A program made the translations under genes and the position numbers. A stretch of DNA of 64,000 nt from Poecilobothrus nobilitatus. Its lineage: Eukaryota > Arthropoda > Insecta > Diptera > Dolichopodidae. The notes beneath the pieces were generated by a model. It was not told the DNA's origin. It searched no databases and saw nothing but the letters and a program-made list of their open reading frames with translations. This document shows, piece by piece, positions 26,526-36,705 of the stretch. The stretch is taken from positions 243,065,825 through 243,129,824 of the forward strand of contig OX352774.1 in assembly GCA_947095535.1 (NCBI GenBank), in the 5' to 3' direction. Within the stretch, counting starts at the first letter, position 1. Each line of letters begins with the position of its first letter.

Positions 26526-26928
26526 GTTATTAATATTGTAAATTATTATTATTACTATTTGCTGACTCTGTGGGTCTATGAATCAGTTAGATTAAAATTT
26601 TGTAGAAATGTGTATAATTACATAGTAAGTAGATTCTTGTTATTGAAAATTATTTAAAAACATTTTTCATGAGTCAGATACAATAAGTCTTCTGCATTTT
26701 AATAACAAAAACCATAAAAATTTACATTTTAAAATTTCATGATTTTCCTTAAGAAATTTTTTGCATTACAAAAAGGTGGTTCATATGTTTTTGACAGTAA
26801 TATGATTTTATAATAAGACAAAAATTTACAATGTTTGAGAGATATCTAAATGAAATGAATCTAAAAAGTTCTAAAGTTCTAAATTAAGGGTTAACAAGCA
26901 TATTGCTTTTAATTATTTTTTTCTTTAG

Positions 26929-27350
26929 CTATATAACATTACTTGCGGGACCGGTGGATTTTTCATTGTATGTATTTGGTTCTATACTAGTATTTTCCTT
27001 GCCATTACTTATTCTGACATTTCTTCTGACATTTCTGACAACACAAAGGTATGTTATGGTCCCTTGATGCTTCTCTTCATATTTTTTTTTTAAACAAAAT
27101 GAATTCATTTTTGACAAAATTTTGGCAACAGATGTATAAAATGTGTTCTTTTTTTTTTTTTAAAATTTTAATCTCTGAAAATTAATTAAAATTAAAATCA
27201 TTTCCTTTAAGACTCTTTAAAATCAATTATCAATTAAATCATTATTAAATACCTTTTTAAATCGTTATGGTATTGAACAGGGGGAAAAAAACAATTTTTT
27301 TTATTTTCAGTTTCTTATCGGTTTTAAAACAAAATAATTGTTATAATTAA
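26929..27350 (+). CDS. Candidate two-exon gene fragment, hydrophobic C-terminus
   Basis: An internal exon 26929-27048 (120 nt) is bounded by a good acceptor (ATTATTTTTTTCTTTAG) and donor (AAAG|GTATGT). A second acceptor (TTTTTATTTTCAG) ends at 27310, giving an intron of 262 bp. In one frame the product contains LAGPVDFSLYVFGSILVF and a further Leu-rich stretch, like one or two membrane helices, and ends at TAA 27348-27350 after about 13 codons of the second exon. A second frame of the first exon is also open (it contains YNITCGTGGFF and SDISSDISDN) and would stop at once after splicing, so the true frame is uncertain; A/T at third positions favours the hydrophobic frame. No upstream exon was found and the neighbourhood is full of transposons, so this may be a decayed gene or a chance structure. 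I do not recognise the protein. Confidence 0.25.
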
Positions 27351-27489
27351 GATAAGCTTAACTTATATCAATAGCCTTCTCAGTATGATCTTAATTTATT
27401 TCGTAAATGCATTAATGGTGTAAAGAATTTTTATTTGCTCATATTGATACAAGTACATATATTGAAGTATTTTTTTTTCGAAAGTCAAA

Positions 27490-28310
27490 GTAAAAAAGTT
27501 TGTAAAAATAACGGTTTTTTAAGGTGCTTACTTTCAAAATGACATGTAGTATTAAAGTATTCTATAGAATTGCCATAATTTTTTTAATAAAAATTGTAAT
27601 TTTTCTTAAGTGTTTTATAATTTAAGAGAAATTTTCAAAAATAAATAAAAACTATGTTTCTTAAATATAAGAGAATCTTTCTTATAGAATTTAAAAAAGG
27701 TTTTAACACATCAGAAAATATATAACTTATAGAATGTGATTTTTGAGTCTTAACTTAAAGAAATTTGTACAGATGTCCAGTTTACAGGTACGTATTTCTA
27801 AATTTAAAATCTTGAGTGTTTCATTACTGTAAGAGAAATTCCCATTAATGGAAATAAAAAACGGCATTATGACAAAAGTCTCGGAATCATAAGTGCCCTA
27901 GGGACGTATGACTCAACAAACAAGCCAACACTTCCCCGGGAATTATAATTTCTGTAAAACGGCCAAACACTAAGGGAGTTTAAATCCCACACACACCGTA
28001 AGAATAGGTCTTTTTTACGACATTTATGGCCCTGCCTGAAAAAAGAAAGGCTGTGTAATTTGCTTGTCACATTTATGTGACAGAGGAATAAACTAAAAAA
28101 AAAATAAAAAGTCAGATAATCATATGAATATAGAGCTCTTTCAAACTTAATGAAAGCGGTAGCTGCTTAAATATGGAGCTGTATAAATTCAATAGCTTCA
28201 TTATCTTAAAAGATGTATGTGTTTTGAATAATATAACGACAGACAGAGGGATAAAACGAAACTTTAAACCAATTTTTTTGTAAATATTTTGAAAAATGTG
28301 TTAAAAATTG
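27490..28310 (+). mobile_element. Family A repeat, old copy interrupted by a SINE
   Basis: The head resembles ACGGTTTTTTAAGGTGC, the middle carries AACACATCAG, AAATTTGTACAG and TTTACAGGT, and the tail ends GAAACTTTAAACC with an AATTTTTTTGTAAATATTTTG run. The order matches the better copies. The SINE at 27878-28110 splits it. Confidence 0.5.
27878..28110 (+). mobile_element. tRNA-derived SINE inserted in an old family A copy
   Basis: A degenerate B box (AGTTTAAATCCCACACAC), the body with TACGACATTTATGG, then the conserved tail GAAAGGCTGTGTAATTTGC and CACATTTATGTGACAG, ending in an A-run near 28095-28110. The head (about 27878-27910, with CTCGG and CCTAGGG) is followed by some 45 bases not found in other copies. 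Confidence 0.65.
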
Positions 28311-29142
28311 GATTGCAGTAGAGTTGAAGATTGAGGAAATAATCTTTCATAATGATTTTTGGTGCATTGAAATTAATTGATATGTGTAAAATTTTATAAT
28401 AATAACAGTAAAAAAAAGAAAAAAAAATATTTTTTTACTGTATTAAATGAAAATTTAATCCAATATTGTATCTTGAAGATGTACATCATATATTTACTTT
28501 TAATTTTACGTAAAGAAGTACTTGCACATATTCTGAAAAAAAAAATATATAGTATTCCTTTCATAAACCTTCTTTATTAATTTTATGAAAGAATTTTTGT
28601 ATTTACTTTTATATGCTTTTAGCAAATAAATTAATAGGTACAAGAAAAAACAAAAACAAAAAAAAAACATCATTAAAAAGTGTAATATGTATCTTAAAGA
28701 TTAAACACAGCTGTAAAAAAAAATATTTTACGTTTTTAATCAATGGTGTGTTGATGCAAATAAATTATTTTAAGAATATAAAAATGTAAATTTTAATTTA
28801 TATTTTTTTATTATTTAATTAATAAATGACAGAGGAAATGGAAATTACAGAGTGATTGCGTTGGTGTTAAAATAATATTTATTAATATATTTTAAGATAG
28901 AAATAAAGAATATCTTTAAAATTGTAGTTTTTTTTTTTGTTTTTTTAAGGTTTTATATAAATTATTCTGCTAAGACTAATTGGTGTCTTTATAAAAAAAT
29001 TTTTATTTTATTACTCATAAATTTAGCATAAATTTAGTTTTAGTTAACTCATCTTTAATAAAAAACGAAAATTGATGACATAATATTATAATAAAATAAA
29101 AGATCTTATAGAATTGATGCTGTAGTTTTATGAAAACTAATA
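28311..29142. other. Non-coding A/T-rich DNA
   Basis: Nothing recognisable beyond homopolymers. Confidence 0.5.
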
Positions 29143-29483
29143 CTGCCCATAAACGGCGGACTAGGTTGAAAACTTGGTACACGGACTTGATAAGTTGTAT
29201 CGTGTATAGGCACGTTGTAAAACCATTTTAATGGTTAAAAAGTTGGTTGGAAGAATATCAAAAAATTTTGATTTTTGTGGGCGGAGTCTTTGGTTTGTAG
29301 TTGAGTTGTATCGTGTATAGCCAAGTTGTACAACTCAAATGTCATTTTAACATTGATATTTTTTGATTTGAGAAAATAATAAAAATATAAAGTATATATT
29401 ACAATGGTTGGATAAGTGTGTGGTATAGTTCTTAAACCTGTCCGCGTACCAAGATTACAACCAAGTCCGCCGTGTATGGGCAG
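29143..29483. mobile_element. TIR MITE, 341 bp
   Basis: It begins CTGCCCATAAACGGCGGACT and ends with the near-exact inverse (AGTCCGCCGTGTATGGGCAG). The inverted termini extend over about 28 bp with three to four mismatches. The interior repeats TTGTATCGTGTATAG twice (about 29197 and 29309). It has no transposase. A target-site duplication could not be defined, so the superfamily is left open. An open frame across its right end is a by-product. Confidence 0.8.
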
Positions 29484-30229
29484 CATAAGGCATAATTTAC
29501 TTAAGTTTGTGAGGACTTCTTGAATGAATAAGTGATAGTTATCCAAGATATATAACTAATTTGGAATGGAAAATGCTTAAAATTATTTTTCCTAATTCCT
29601 TAAACTTGGAGTATCAACTATCAGTTTTTAGTTGTAAAAATGATTCAAAAATGGTTATTGCAGAAAATGTTTAATAAGTGATCAACTTATATTAAAGAAC
29701 TTTCTATATACAATTTTTATAGTCTTAAATAATCAAATTGAATTAAAACTTAGAAAGATTAAAAGTAAAATGAAAGTTCAGAAACTTTGATTTTAACTAT
29801 TAAGTTATAAGCATTTATGAATCATTTCTATAAGGGTGACTAATATTCCCCTAAATATTTCCAAGTCATGAAGTATAATTGCAATGAGGTCAAATTCCTA
29901 AAGTTATAAAACAAAATGATGGTAACATTTAACATTTCTTTCACAAAATTTTAACATTAATCAATTTAAAAAAAAAAATATAATATTCATAATATAATTT
30001 TATTTGACTGTAGAAATTTTAAACTACTAAACAAAAAATAAAAGGTAATATTTAGGTGAGCAAATAAAACTGATGATTAAGCGAAAGAAAATGTTTTTAT
30101 AAAAGGTTGCTATAAGTTCTTTTGTTATATATTTAAAATTTATATTTTATATTTTTTTTTTCTTGTAAATTTAAAATGTGATATATGTATATGTATGAGT
30201 CAAAAATTTCTTTGTTTATACCAGAATTT
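29484..30229. other. Non-coding A/T-rich DNA
   Basis: No gene or repeat recognised. Confidence 0.5.
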
Positions 30230-30600
30230 GTAACCAATTCAAAAATCTCCTCTAATTCAGAAACTTGCATATGCATATATCTAAATATTCTGTAAAAGGC
30301 GTATAATCTTGATTTTGAATTCAATTCTAAAATATATGCCAGAATATCTGAGGCCTTAACAATGAGACAACAGTGCTATGGGACTTCTGGCTCGTTGAAG
30401 TGAGTCAAAAGTCCCAATGAAACTTCAAACTTCTGACATGTCACCAAATAAAACCCAGTCAAATGAAATACAGACGCATGATAGTAACCTTTGTGTTACT
30501 CAGTTGGCTTTAATTCTTTTTTGAAAAGGATTTAAAGCTCACAGGCGTTAATTCCAAAAGTTTTGGAATTAAAGCCCGCGGGCTTTATTTCCTCGGGCAT
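30230..30600. mobile_element. Foldback-like composite: repeat F core plus phrase array
   Basis: The F core (ATTCTGTAAAAGGCG, ATAATCTTGATTTTGAATTC, TTCTAAAAT) lies at about 30285-30340. To its right, phrases of the type GGAATTAAAGCCCGC alternate in orientation at about 30508 (-), 30528 (+), 30544 (-), 30565 (+) and 30580 (-). Two perfect palindromes result: 25 bp at 30548-30572 and 18 bp at 30570-30587. An inverted GGGACTT/AAGTCCC pair lies near 30380-30416. A left arm was not found, so it is incomplete or one-sided. Confidence 0.4.
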
Positions 30601-30606
30601 TCTGTC

Positions 30607-30788
30607 ACTCTTCTCTAGTTAATATATTACATTATCAGTTAGGGATTTTATCCCTTTATATTGAAAGAGGATATAGATTTAGTCAAGTAAAAATTTAAAA
30701 AAGTATATATAGATTTATTTAATAAGAATCTGACACAACCAAGTAGGTATTCTTGATGTGTTTGAAAGATTTCCAAATCTTAAGAAAA
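30607..30788 (+). mobile_element. Retroposon family C, copy 3 (3' part)
   Basis: Shares AGGGATTTTATCCC, TTTAGTCAA, TAAGAATCTGACACAACCAA, TATTCTTGATGTGTTTG and ATTTCCAAATCTTAAG with the insert at 32881-33232, and like it ends in an A-run (30781-30788). The first half of the family is missing. Confidence 0.6.
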
Positions 30789-32374
30789 AAACAATTATAT
30801 CGTTACTTTGAATTAGAGATTATTGGCATCAATTAATTATGTCTTGAGCACAATGAACGATAAGCTACTACACAGCCATCACGTTGTAAAATATCAAAAA
30901 ACGTAACACTATATCAAATTTTGCACAATAGAAAACGTTGGATGTGATAAAATAACATTTAAATGAAAATATATAAGTAAATAAAAAAAAATAAAGTAAA
31001 AAATTTTGTAAATAATGTGCCATAAAATAAATAAATTACTAAAATAAACTATTAATATTATAAAATATTTATCTAACTATCTTTATTTTCAAATTTTAAC
31101 AATATCTTTTGATCAACTTTATTATTACTTAATGATCATGATGTTTATTTAATGATCACTTATTAAGATTTAAGCAAATAATAACAATGTAACAAAGCAT
31201 AATGAGAACAATTAACTGTCAAAGTTAAAATTTTGCATTAAAGTTAAAAGTTAATTAAGTTATGAGAGATGGCTGCAATGAAAATTTAATGGTTACTTTC
31301 ATTCAGTCAAACGACACGAGTATTTACTTCGTTTCATGCTCTCGTTGATTAAAGCACAAAATTAATTTATAGGAAAGATGCTATGAAACGAAAAAGAGTA
31401 AAATGTTCCGCATAAATAATCTTGTGGTTTGGCTGATCGTGTGCGTTTATATTGTTTTCAATATATTTAACTTTTGAAGTAGTATTTCTGCGTCATAATA
31501 TGCAGTATGTTTATTGTGTTTAGAAGGTTAAGAAACTAATCAAGAAACCAAATTATATTCTATACATAAAAGAAAACTTAATCCAAATTAAAGTATCTTC
31601 ATTTATGAAGAAGTCCAAACTAATATTATATAGTGATATAATTTAAAATCCATATCATTAATTGTTATAAAATTATATCACTAAAAAAATATATTTTTAA
31701 ATCAAATCTTTTTATTATTTTTTTGTTTTTTTTTTGAATTATTTAATATTATCTGAAATTTATAGTTTAAAATAAATAGGAAATGAAATACTCTATTAAT
31801 TTATTATCAATAAAATATCACAATAAAGCGTGAATTTAAAGTAATCATATATATACTTATATATGTATATATGTACATATATATATTATATTATATTTAA
31901 GCCAAAAATGTTTAACGCAATATCTATAATTAATGTTATTTTATTTAAATTTAACATTTATATATATATGTAATATAATATATAATATATATAATACATT
32001 AGTTTCAAATATTATAATAAAAAATAAAAGAAAATTAAAAACTTGTACTAAATTTTATATACGTCATAAAATGAATTAATTACATTAAAATAAAAACATT
32101 CAGGTTTAACAAGTAAGTATAATATATAAGTACATAAGTCAATCAGTCATGTTTATCTTAAATATGTATATGAATATATATATACATATACATGTACTTG
32201 ATCAGAATCTTGAATTTTATTGTATTTTTTTTTACGTTTCTATTCTTTTATTCTAAAATAATTATTTCATTATTTTAAATGAATCTTCATAATATTTAAA
32301 TTTATTTTTTTGTTTTAATAACAATAATTAAATAGATACTATGTATACATAAAACCTTATTTTAAATATATATA
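30789..32374. other. Non-coding A/T-rich DNA
   Basis: No reading frame. The segment 31260-31460 is somewhat less A/T-rich (it includes TGCTCTCGTTGATTAAAG and GGTTTGGCTGATCGTGTGCG) but holds no splice-bounded frame and matches no other part of the window. Confidence 0.45.
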
Positions 32375-32691
32375 CAGTCGAACCCGTTTAATTGCACACA
32401 CTAAATCACACAGCCATTTGATGCTCATATCCGAGTTTTGCATTAATTCGAGACCCGGATAATTGCACAAATTTGTTCATTTGAAAAAATCATTGATAAA
32501 AGTACAAATACGTGCTTATATGCGTGTTTTTTAAAATTAATTTATTATGATTTTAATAATGCAAACCAATTAACAGTTCGTTACTTAAATTTAAAAAATG
32601 AATGTTAAAAATTTTGACAGTATATATATGTATTGTATGTATATGTAATATTGTAATTTAAAAATATGTCAATGTCATATAATTCAACAGG

Positions 32692-32776
32692 TTTGTTCGT
32701 AAAAATTCAAAGCGTTTGTTCGAAAAAAATTCAAAGGGTTTGTTCATAAAAATTCAAAGGGTTTGTTCGTAAAAAT
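32692..32776 (+). repeat. Tandem array, 23-24-bp unit
   Basis: Almost four units of TTTGTTCGTAAAAATTCAAA plus three or four further bases (GCG, GGG), inside the pogo-like MITE. Confidence 0.9.
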
Positions 32777-32880
32777 AATTTTTTTTTAATGGATGTGCAT
32801 TTAACAGATTTTTTTTCTATGGGTTATGGCTAATGAGTCAGAGATTTTTTATGCTTTCAAAAGGTTTTTCCATATTTAAA

Positions 32881-33232
32881 GTGACAGTGGGGGTTGCCTT
32901 CAATAATTACCTCATGTAGTAAGGTATTATATACTACTACATGTTGTAACTGTTGCAACGGCTATAGTCACTGTTAGCAAAATAGTAATAATAATAGGCG
33001 GATTCATTGTGTCCTTACAGTCCCACTCCCAATTCAATGTTTCCGTATCCATTTCCTATCTTTTCCTATCCCTACTCCCTAGCTGGTATACTGCGTTCGC
33101 AGGTAAGGGTTTCATCCCATTATATTGGCTAAAGGGGAGGTGGGTTTAGTCAGTAAGAATCTGACACTACCAAGGGGAAAATTCTTGGTGTCTTTGGAAG
33201 ATTTCCACCTCCCTTAGGAAAAAAAAAAAAAA
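32881..33232 (+). mobile_element. Retroposon family C, copy 1, inside the MITE
   Basis: It begins GTGACAGTGGGGGTTGCCTT and ends in a 12-14-base A-run after CCACCTCCCTTAGG. The limits are set by comparison with the related MITE at 33900-34082, which passes straight from the left flank to the right flank (ACGAGTTGCAAATATCCGAG). The A-tail shows retroposition in plus orientation. Pol III boxes could not be recognised, so SINE or LINE 3' end remains open. Confidence 0.7.
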
Positions 33233-33899
33233 CGAGTTGCAAATATCCGAGTAAAAATGTTAGAAAATAATGCGTTCTTTTAAACGGATTATGCACTTAA
33301 CCGGATGGCATTTACACGGGTTCGACTGTATATATATCTACTTAGGTATAAACTATACATGGAAATTAATTCATGTAATTTTCAATTATCGTGCTAATAA
33401 TATTTGTACATATTGACTTTCACACTAACTTTACATAAAAAAAAATGATTTAAACAGTGATTTTAATGATGATTGAAATAAAAAAAATATCGCGTGAAAT
33501 ATTTTATGACGTTTGTAATTAAATAATAATAATAAAAAAAAATTATTTACAAAGTTTTAATTTAATGTATGTATATATTTTTTTATGATAAACTATCTTG
33601 AGTAATAATTAAATAATTTCCTTTCTTGTTTTTGTTTTTTTTTTTCTTTTTTTATGATTTAGCGACATTTAAATCGAAAAATATAGATAATATCGTATTG
33701 AAATAATGGTGAATCGTTTATTTTCAAATGAAAATAATGGTGAATCGTCTTTAATTGCTTCAAATATCCTCTCACTGATTCGAATTTCTAAGAAAATTTC
33801 GTAATTTTCTTAGTATTAAAGTACAGCTTTTAAAAATTAGAAACACTGAATGATTAATATATGATATGATTTTTCAATAATTTGTTAAAAGAAAAACTA

Positions 33900-34082
33900 T
33901 ATAATGAGTCAGAGATTTTTTTGTGCTTTTATAAGGTTTTAAACATTTAATACACATAAACGAGTTGCAAATATCCGAGTAGAAATGTTAGAAAATAAAA
34001 TTTAAATTTATATTGAAAAATTCTTACGTTCTTTTAAACGGGCTATGCACTTAACCGGATTGCATTTACACGGATCCGACTG
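33900..34082 (+). mobile_element. pogo/Tigger-like MITE, 5'-truncated empty-site copy
   Basis: It matches the right half of the element at 32375-33328: AATGAGTCAGAGATTTTTT, GAGTTGCAAATATCCGAGTA, CACTTAACCGGATTGC, and the terminus GATCCGACTG|TA. It lacks the family C insertion. A small duplication of AATAATGGTGAATCGT lies just upstream (33703-33750). Confidence 0.75.
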
Positions 34083-34269
34083 TACATCTATTGGTTTTCA
34101 TAGCGAGTCAAATTTATTAGAAGAAGTTATAAAAGAAAAAAATTATGGTTAATGTAATCTGAATAGTTAAATTTTGAAATTTTATTTAAACTTTACATAC
34201 TTATAGACTAATAGACTAATAGATTAATTGATGATTTTCTGTCAATTTAAATTTTTTTAAATGTATTTC

Positions 34270-34380
34270 TTTTTTTTTCGCCTATTCTACTACCTTTGGG
34301 AACAAAGGGTTTCCAAAATGCTGCACCATCTGATTCTGTTTTGAGCTATCGGTTTTTCTTGTACTTATCCATATGTTTTG
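34270..34380 (-). mobile_element. Possible retroposon 3' end
   Basis: A patch less A/T-rich than its surroundings. On the minus strand it runs through CAGATGGTGCAGCATTTTGG and AACCCTTTGTTCCC to AGAATAGGCG and a run of nine A. The polyA-like end suggests a retroposed piece; there is no second copy in the window to confirm it. Confidence 0.25.
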
Positions 34381-34445
34381 CTTTCTCTTTTGATTTCATT
34401 TTTGATATAGTTGAGAAAATAAATAATCAATATCTTAGTAATTGA

Positions 34446-35270
34446 GTTAAGCAAGGATGCCTATTATCTCCAATGCTATTCAACATAGTCCTGAAAAAGA
34501 TCATGCGAAAAATCCCCAGAGGTAATCCTAACTCGCAACTTACAAACAATCTGGAATATTTGGACTATGCATAGAATATATTGCTACTTGCACACATTAT
34601 TACCTATATAGAAAGTAAAATACATATAGAACGAGAAAATGTGCAAAAGAAGGGTTCAAAATAATAATGAACAAAACGAAATTGATGAGAATAAATAGAA
34701 AAAAACATAACAAGCATAAGAATTGAAGATACACAGATAGAAGATATGTGGAAATCTTTTATTACCTATGACGAGCATTATAATTCAAAGAATGGAGATA
34801 TAACCAAAGATATAAGAAATCAACTAAATCTGTCATTGGCAGTTTCCGACAGACTATGGAGAATGATGAGATCAACACAAACAGTCACAACTATACAAAA
34901 ATCAAAATATCCAACTTCTTTGTAAAATTAATTTTCCTATATCGTAGTGAAACTAATAAACCAACGCCATACATGTAAATATAAGCTGTAGGTTTTCGTC
35001 AATAAAATGTTGTCGCATTATTTACAAGATATATGGCCACAAAGAATAACTTGTGACTAATAATGAAGCAAAAACTTCTTCGTATGGAAATTTAAAGAAG
35101 GAAGTGTAGATGAATAGATCATATTAAGGGGAGATTCCATTTCTAAGCAGGCATTAGAGTGGAATTCACCTAGAACACACAATAAAGTGAGAAATTCGCA
35201 GGAGGAACAAAGGAAAGTACTCAGACCTATAATAAATGCATGGAGAAGAACTATAGTATTGATAAATGTA
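34446..35270 (+). pseudogene. Decayed LINE reverse transcriptase fragment
   Basis: The first open stretch (34446-34577) encodes VKQGCLLSPMLFNIVL, the conserved RT motif that precedes the catalytic loop, and then LEYLDYA. Next comes TAG AAT in place of the two catalytic Asp codons, so the active site is destroyed. After several frameshifts, later parts are still readable: IEDMWKSFITYD (about 34738) and DSISKQALEWNSP followed by NAWRRT (about 35130-35265). These correspond to the end of the RT region and the C-terminal segment of endonuclease-reverse transcriptases of insect and flatworm LINEs (RTE-like; clade uncertain). The 5' part with the endonuclease is absent. It is a dead, 5'-truncated insertion. 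No functional neighbour is implied. Confidence 0.75.
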
Positions 35271-35280
35271 TTTCTTGAAA

Positions 35281-36034
35281 TGTAATTAATTAAATATATT
35301 TTTCAAATTCATACTTAAGTATTTAAATACCTATACATATTTACATACACAGAAAAGTCAATCAACATATACTATATTACAAAATATTTTACTTTTAAAT
35401 TAAATCAAATAACATAAAATTTCGTTAAATAGCTGTTAGGCGACATGTCTTTTTATGAAATGAATTTAGATCTACATATTATGTATATTACATAAAAAAT
35501 TAGAAAAATTTTAATGTAAAAGAATAAAAACAAATTCAAATGGTCTGATTAAATTTTAAAACAAAACTATATATATGTATGTATGTCGAGTATTATGATT
35601 CACATGCTTACTCTTATTAAATATAATACGTGATTTCGATCACATGTTATTTACTTTTATATATTCTATGGATTTAACGACTTTTATATGATGTATTATA
35701 AGTATTTTACAAAAATAAAAAATAATCCAAAAATATAGTTAAATTATTTTTAAAAAAATAAAACTTTTTGTGGTTAGTTATTAACACACTGTTTATTTAA
35801 CCGTGACTACATACAATATTCTGATTAAAAGACGTCATTTTAAATTACACAAAATACCATCAATCAAAGTTCAATTTATAAATTTGAAACTTTTTTTTTC
35901 GATTGTCTTTTATATATTTTAGTTATTTAAATTTTTTTTAGAAGAATCTTATTAAATATACCTATAGTATATTTTAATTTTAGGTACTTTGATAAAGCAA
36001 AATATCTATAGAGATTTCTATATTTAGTGTTTAC
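35281..36034. other. Non-coding A/T-rich DNA
   Basis: Microsatellite-like TATGTATGTATG stretches and homopolymers; no gene. A GACGTCA site occurs at about 35831. Confidence 0.5.
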
Positions 36035-36238
36035 AATTATGTATAAGGGCCTCGGTGACCTATGGTTGGTAAGAGTGTATTAAATACGCTATAAAGACCG
36101 AGTTAGTATGGAATCGAATCCCACACAAGTCGTAGGAATAATTCCCCCTTACGATATTGTGGGTGTAATTGGAAGGCTGTGTAATTTCCTTATCACAGTT
36201 ATGTGGCAAGGGAATGAACTAAAAAAAAAATTATGTAT
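36035..36238 (+). mobile_element. tRNA-derived SINE with target-site duplication
   Basis: The element itself is about 36045-36228. It starts GGGCCTCGGTGACC (tRNA-like head, A box region with GGTAAGAGTG), has a B box AATCGAATCCCACACAAG, the tail GGAAGGCTGTGTAATTTCC, and an A-run. The flanks AATTATGTAT (36035-36044 and 36229-36238) form a direct duplication of at least 10 bp, which shows target-primed insertion. Confidence 0.85.
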
Positions 36239-36399
36239 GTATTTAAGTATTAAATGCATTTTTAAGTTATAGATATTTAGTTTTACACAAAAGTGCAGCT
36301 TTGAAATCTTTTATAAAATCAGTTTTGGAAATTAGGTTTAGATTTAATTTAGTACACAAATTTTCTGTTATTTATATAATTCCCGCTCTTATCTTTTTT

Positions 36400-36705
36400 G
36401 CCGACCGCACACATTAATGTATAAGGTAGGTATTGTTTTCATACTAAAAATTTGTACCCGAGATTTTGGCAAATATGCACAACTCCGGTGTGGAGAAGGC
36501 TGTAAAATGTGTGTGTGTGTGGGTGAAACGACTGAGCGGAAATTTTTGCAATTTCATACTTAAGGTTTTGACGTAAATATCTCGGATTGATAAGCTTTTG
36601 GAGCAAACCGGACAACCGCAAGTGGTAGTTTACTAGAGTACTTTTTAAGTTTTTTACGAATATTTCGTAACAGAAAAATATTATGTGAAAAATTATTAGA
36701 AAAAA
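36400..36705 (+). mobile_element. Repeat E, copy 1
   Basis: It begins CCGACCGCACACATTAATG, includes a TG-rich tract (GTGTGTGTGTGTGGG), CGACTGAGCGGAAATTTTTG, TCTCGGATTGATAAGCTTTT and ACCGGACAACCGCAAG. The reverse complement of 52956-53280 matches it throughout. Non-coding; class unknown. An open minus-strand frame across it is a by-product. Confidence 0.75.

Larger units (their letters stand above)
32375..33328 (+). mobile_element. pogo/Tigger-like MITE with nested retroposon
   Basis: It starts TA|CAGTCGAACCCGTTTAATTG and ends with GGGTTCGACTG|TA, so the termini are inverted and flanked by TA on both sides, the hallmark of Tc1/mariner-pogo elements. Sub-terminal half-repeats such as CACTTAACCGGATGGC also fit. 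It contains no transposase. A retroposon C copy (32881-33232) interrupts it, leaving roughly 600 bp of original element. A second, 5'-truncated copy lacking the insertion lies at 33900-34082. Confidence 0.8.
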
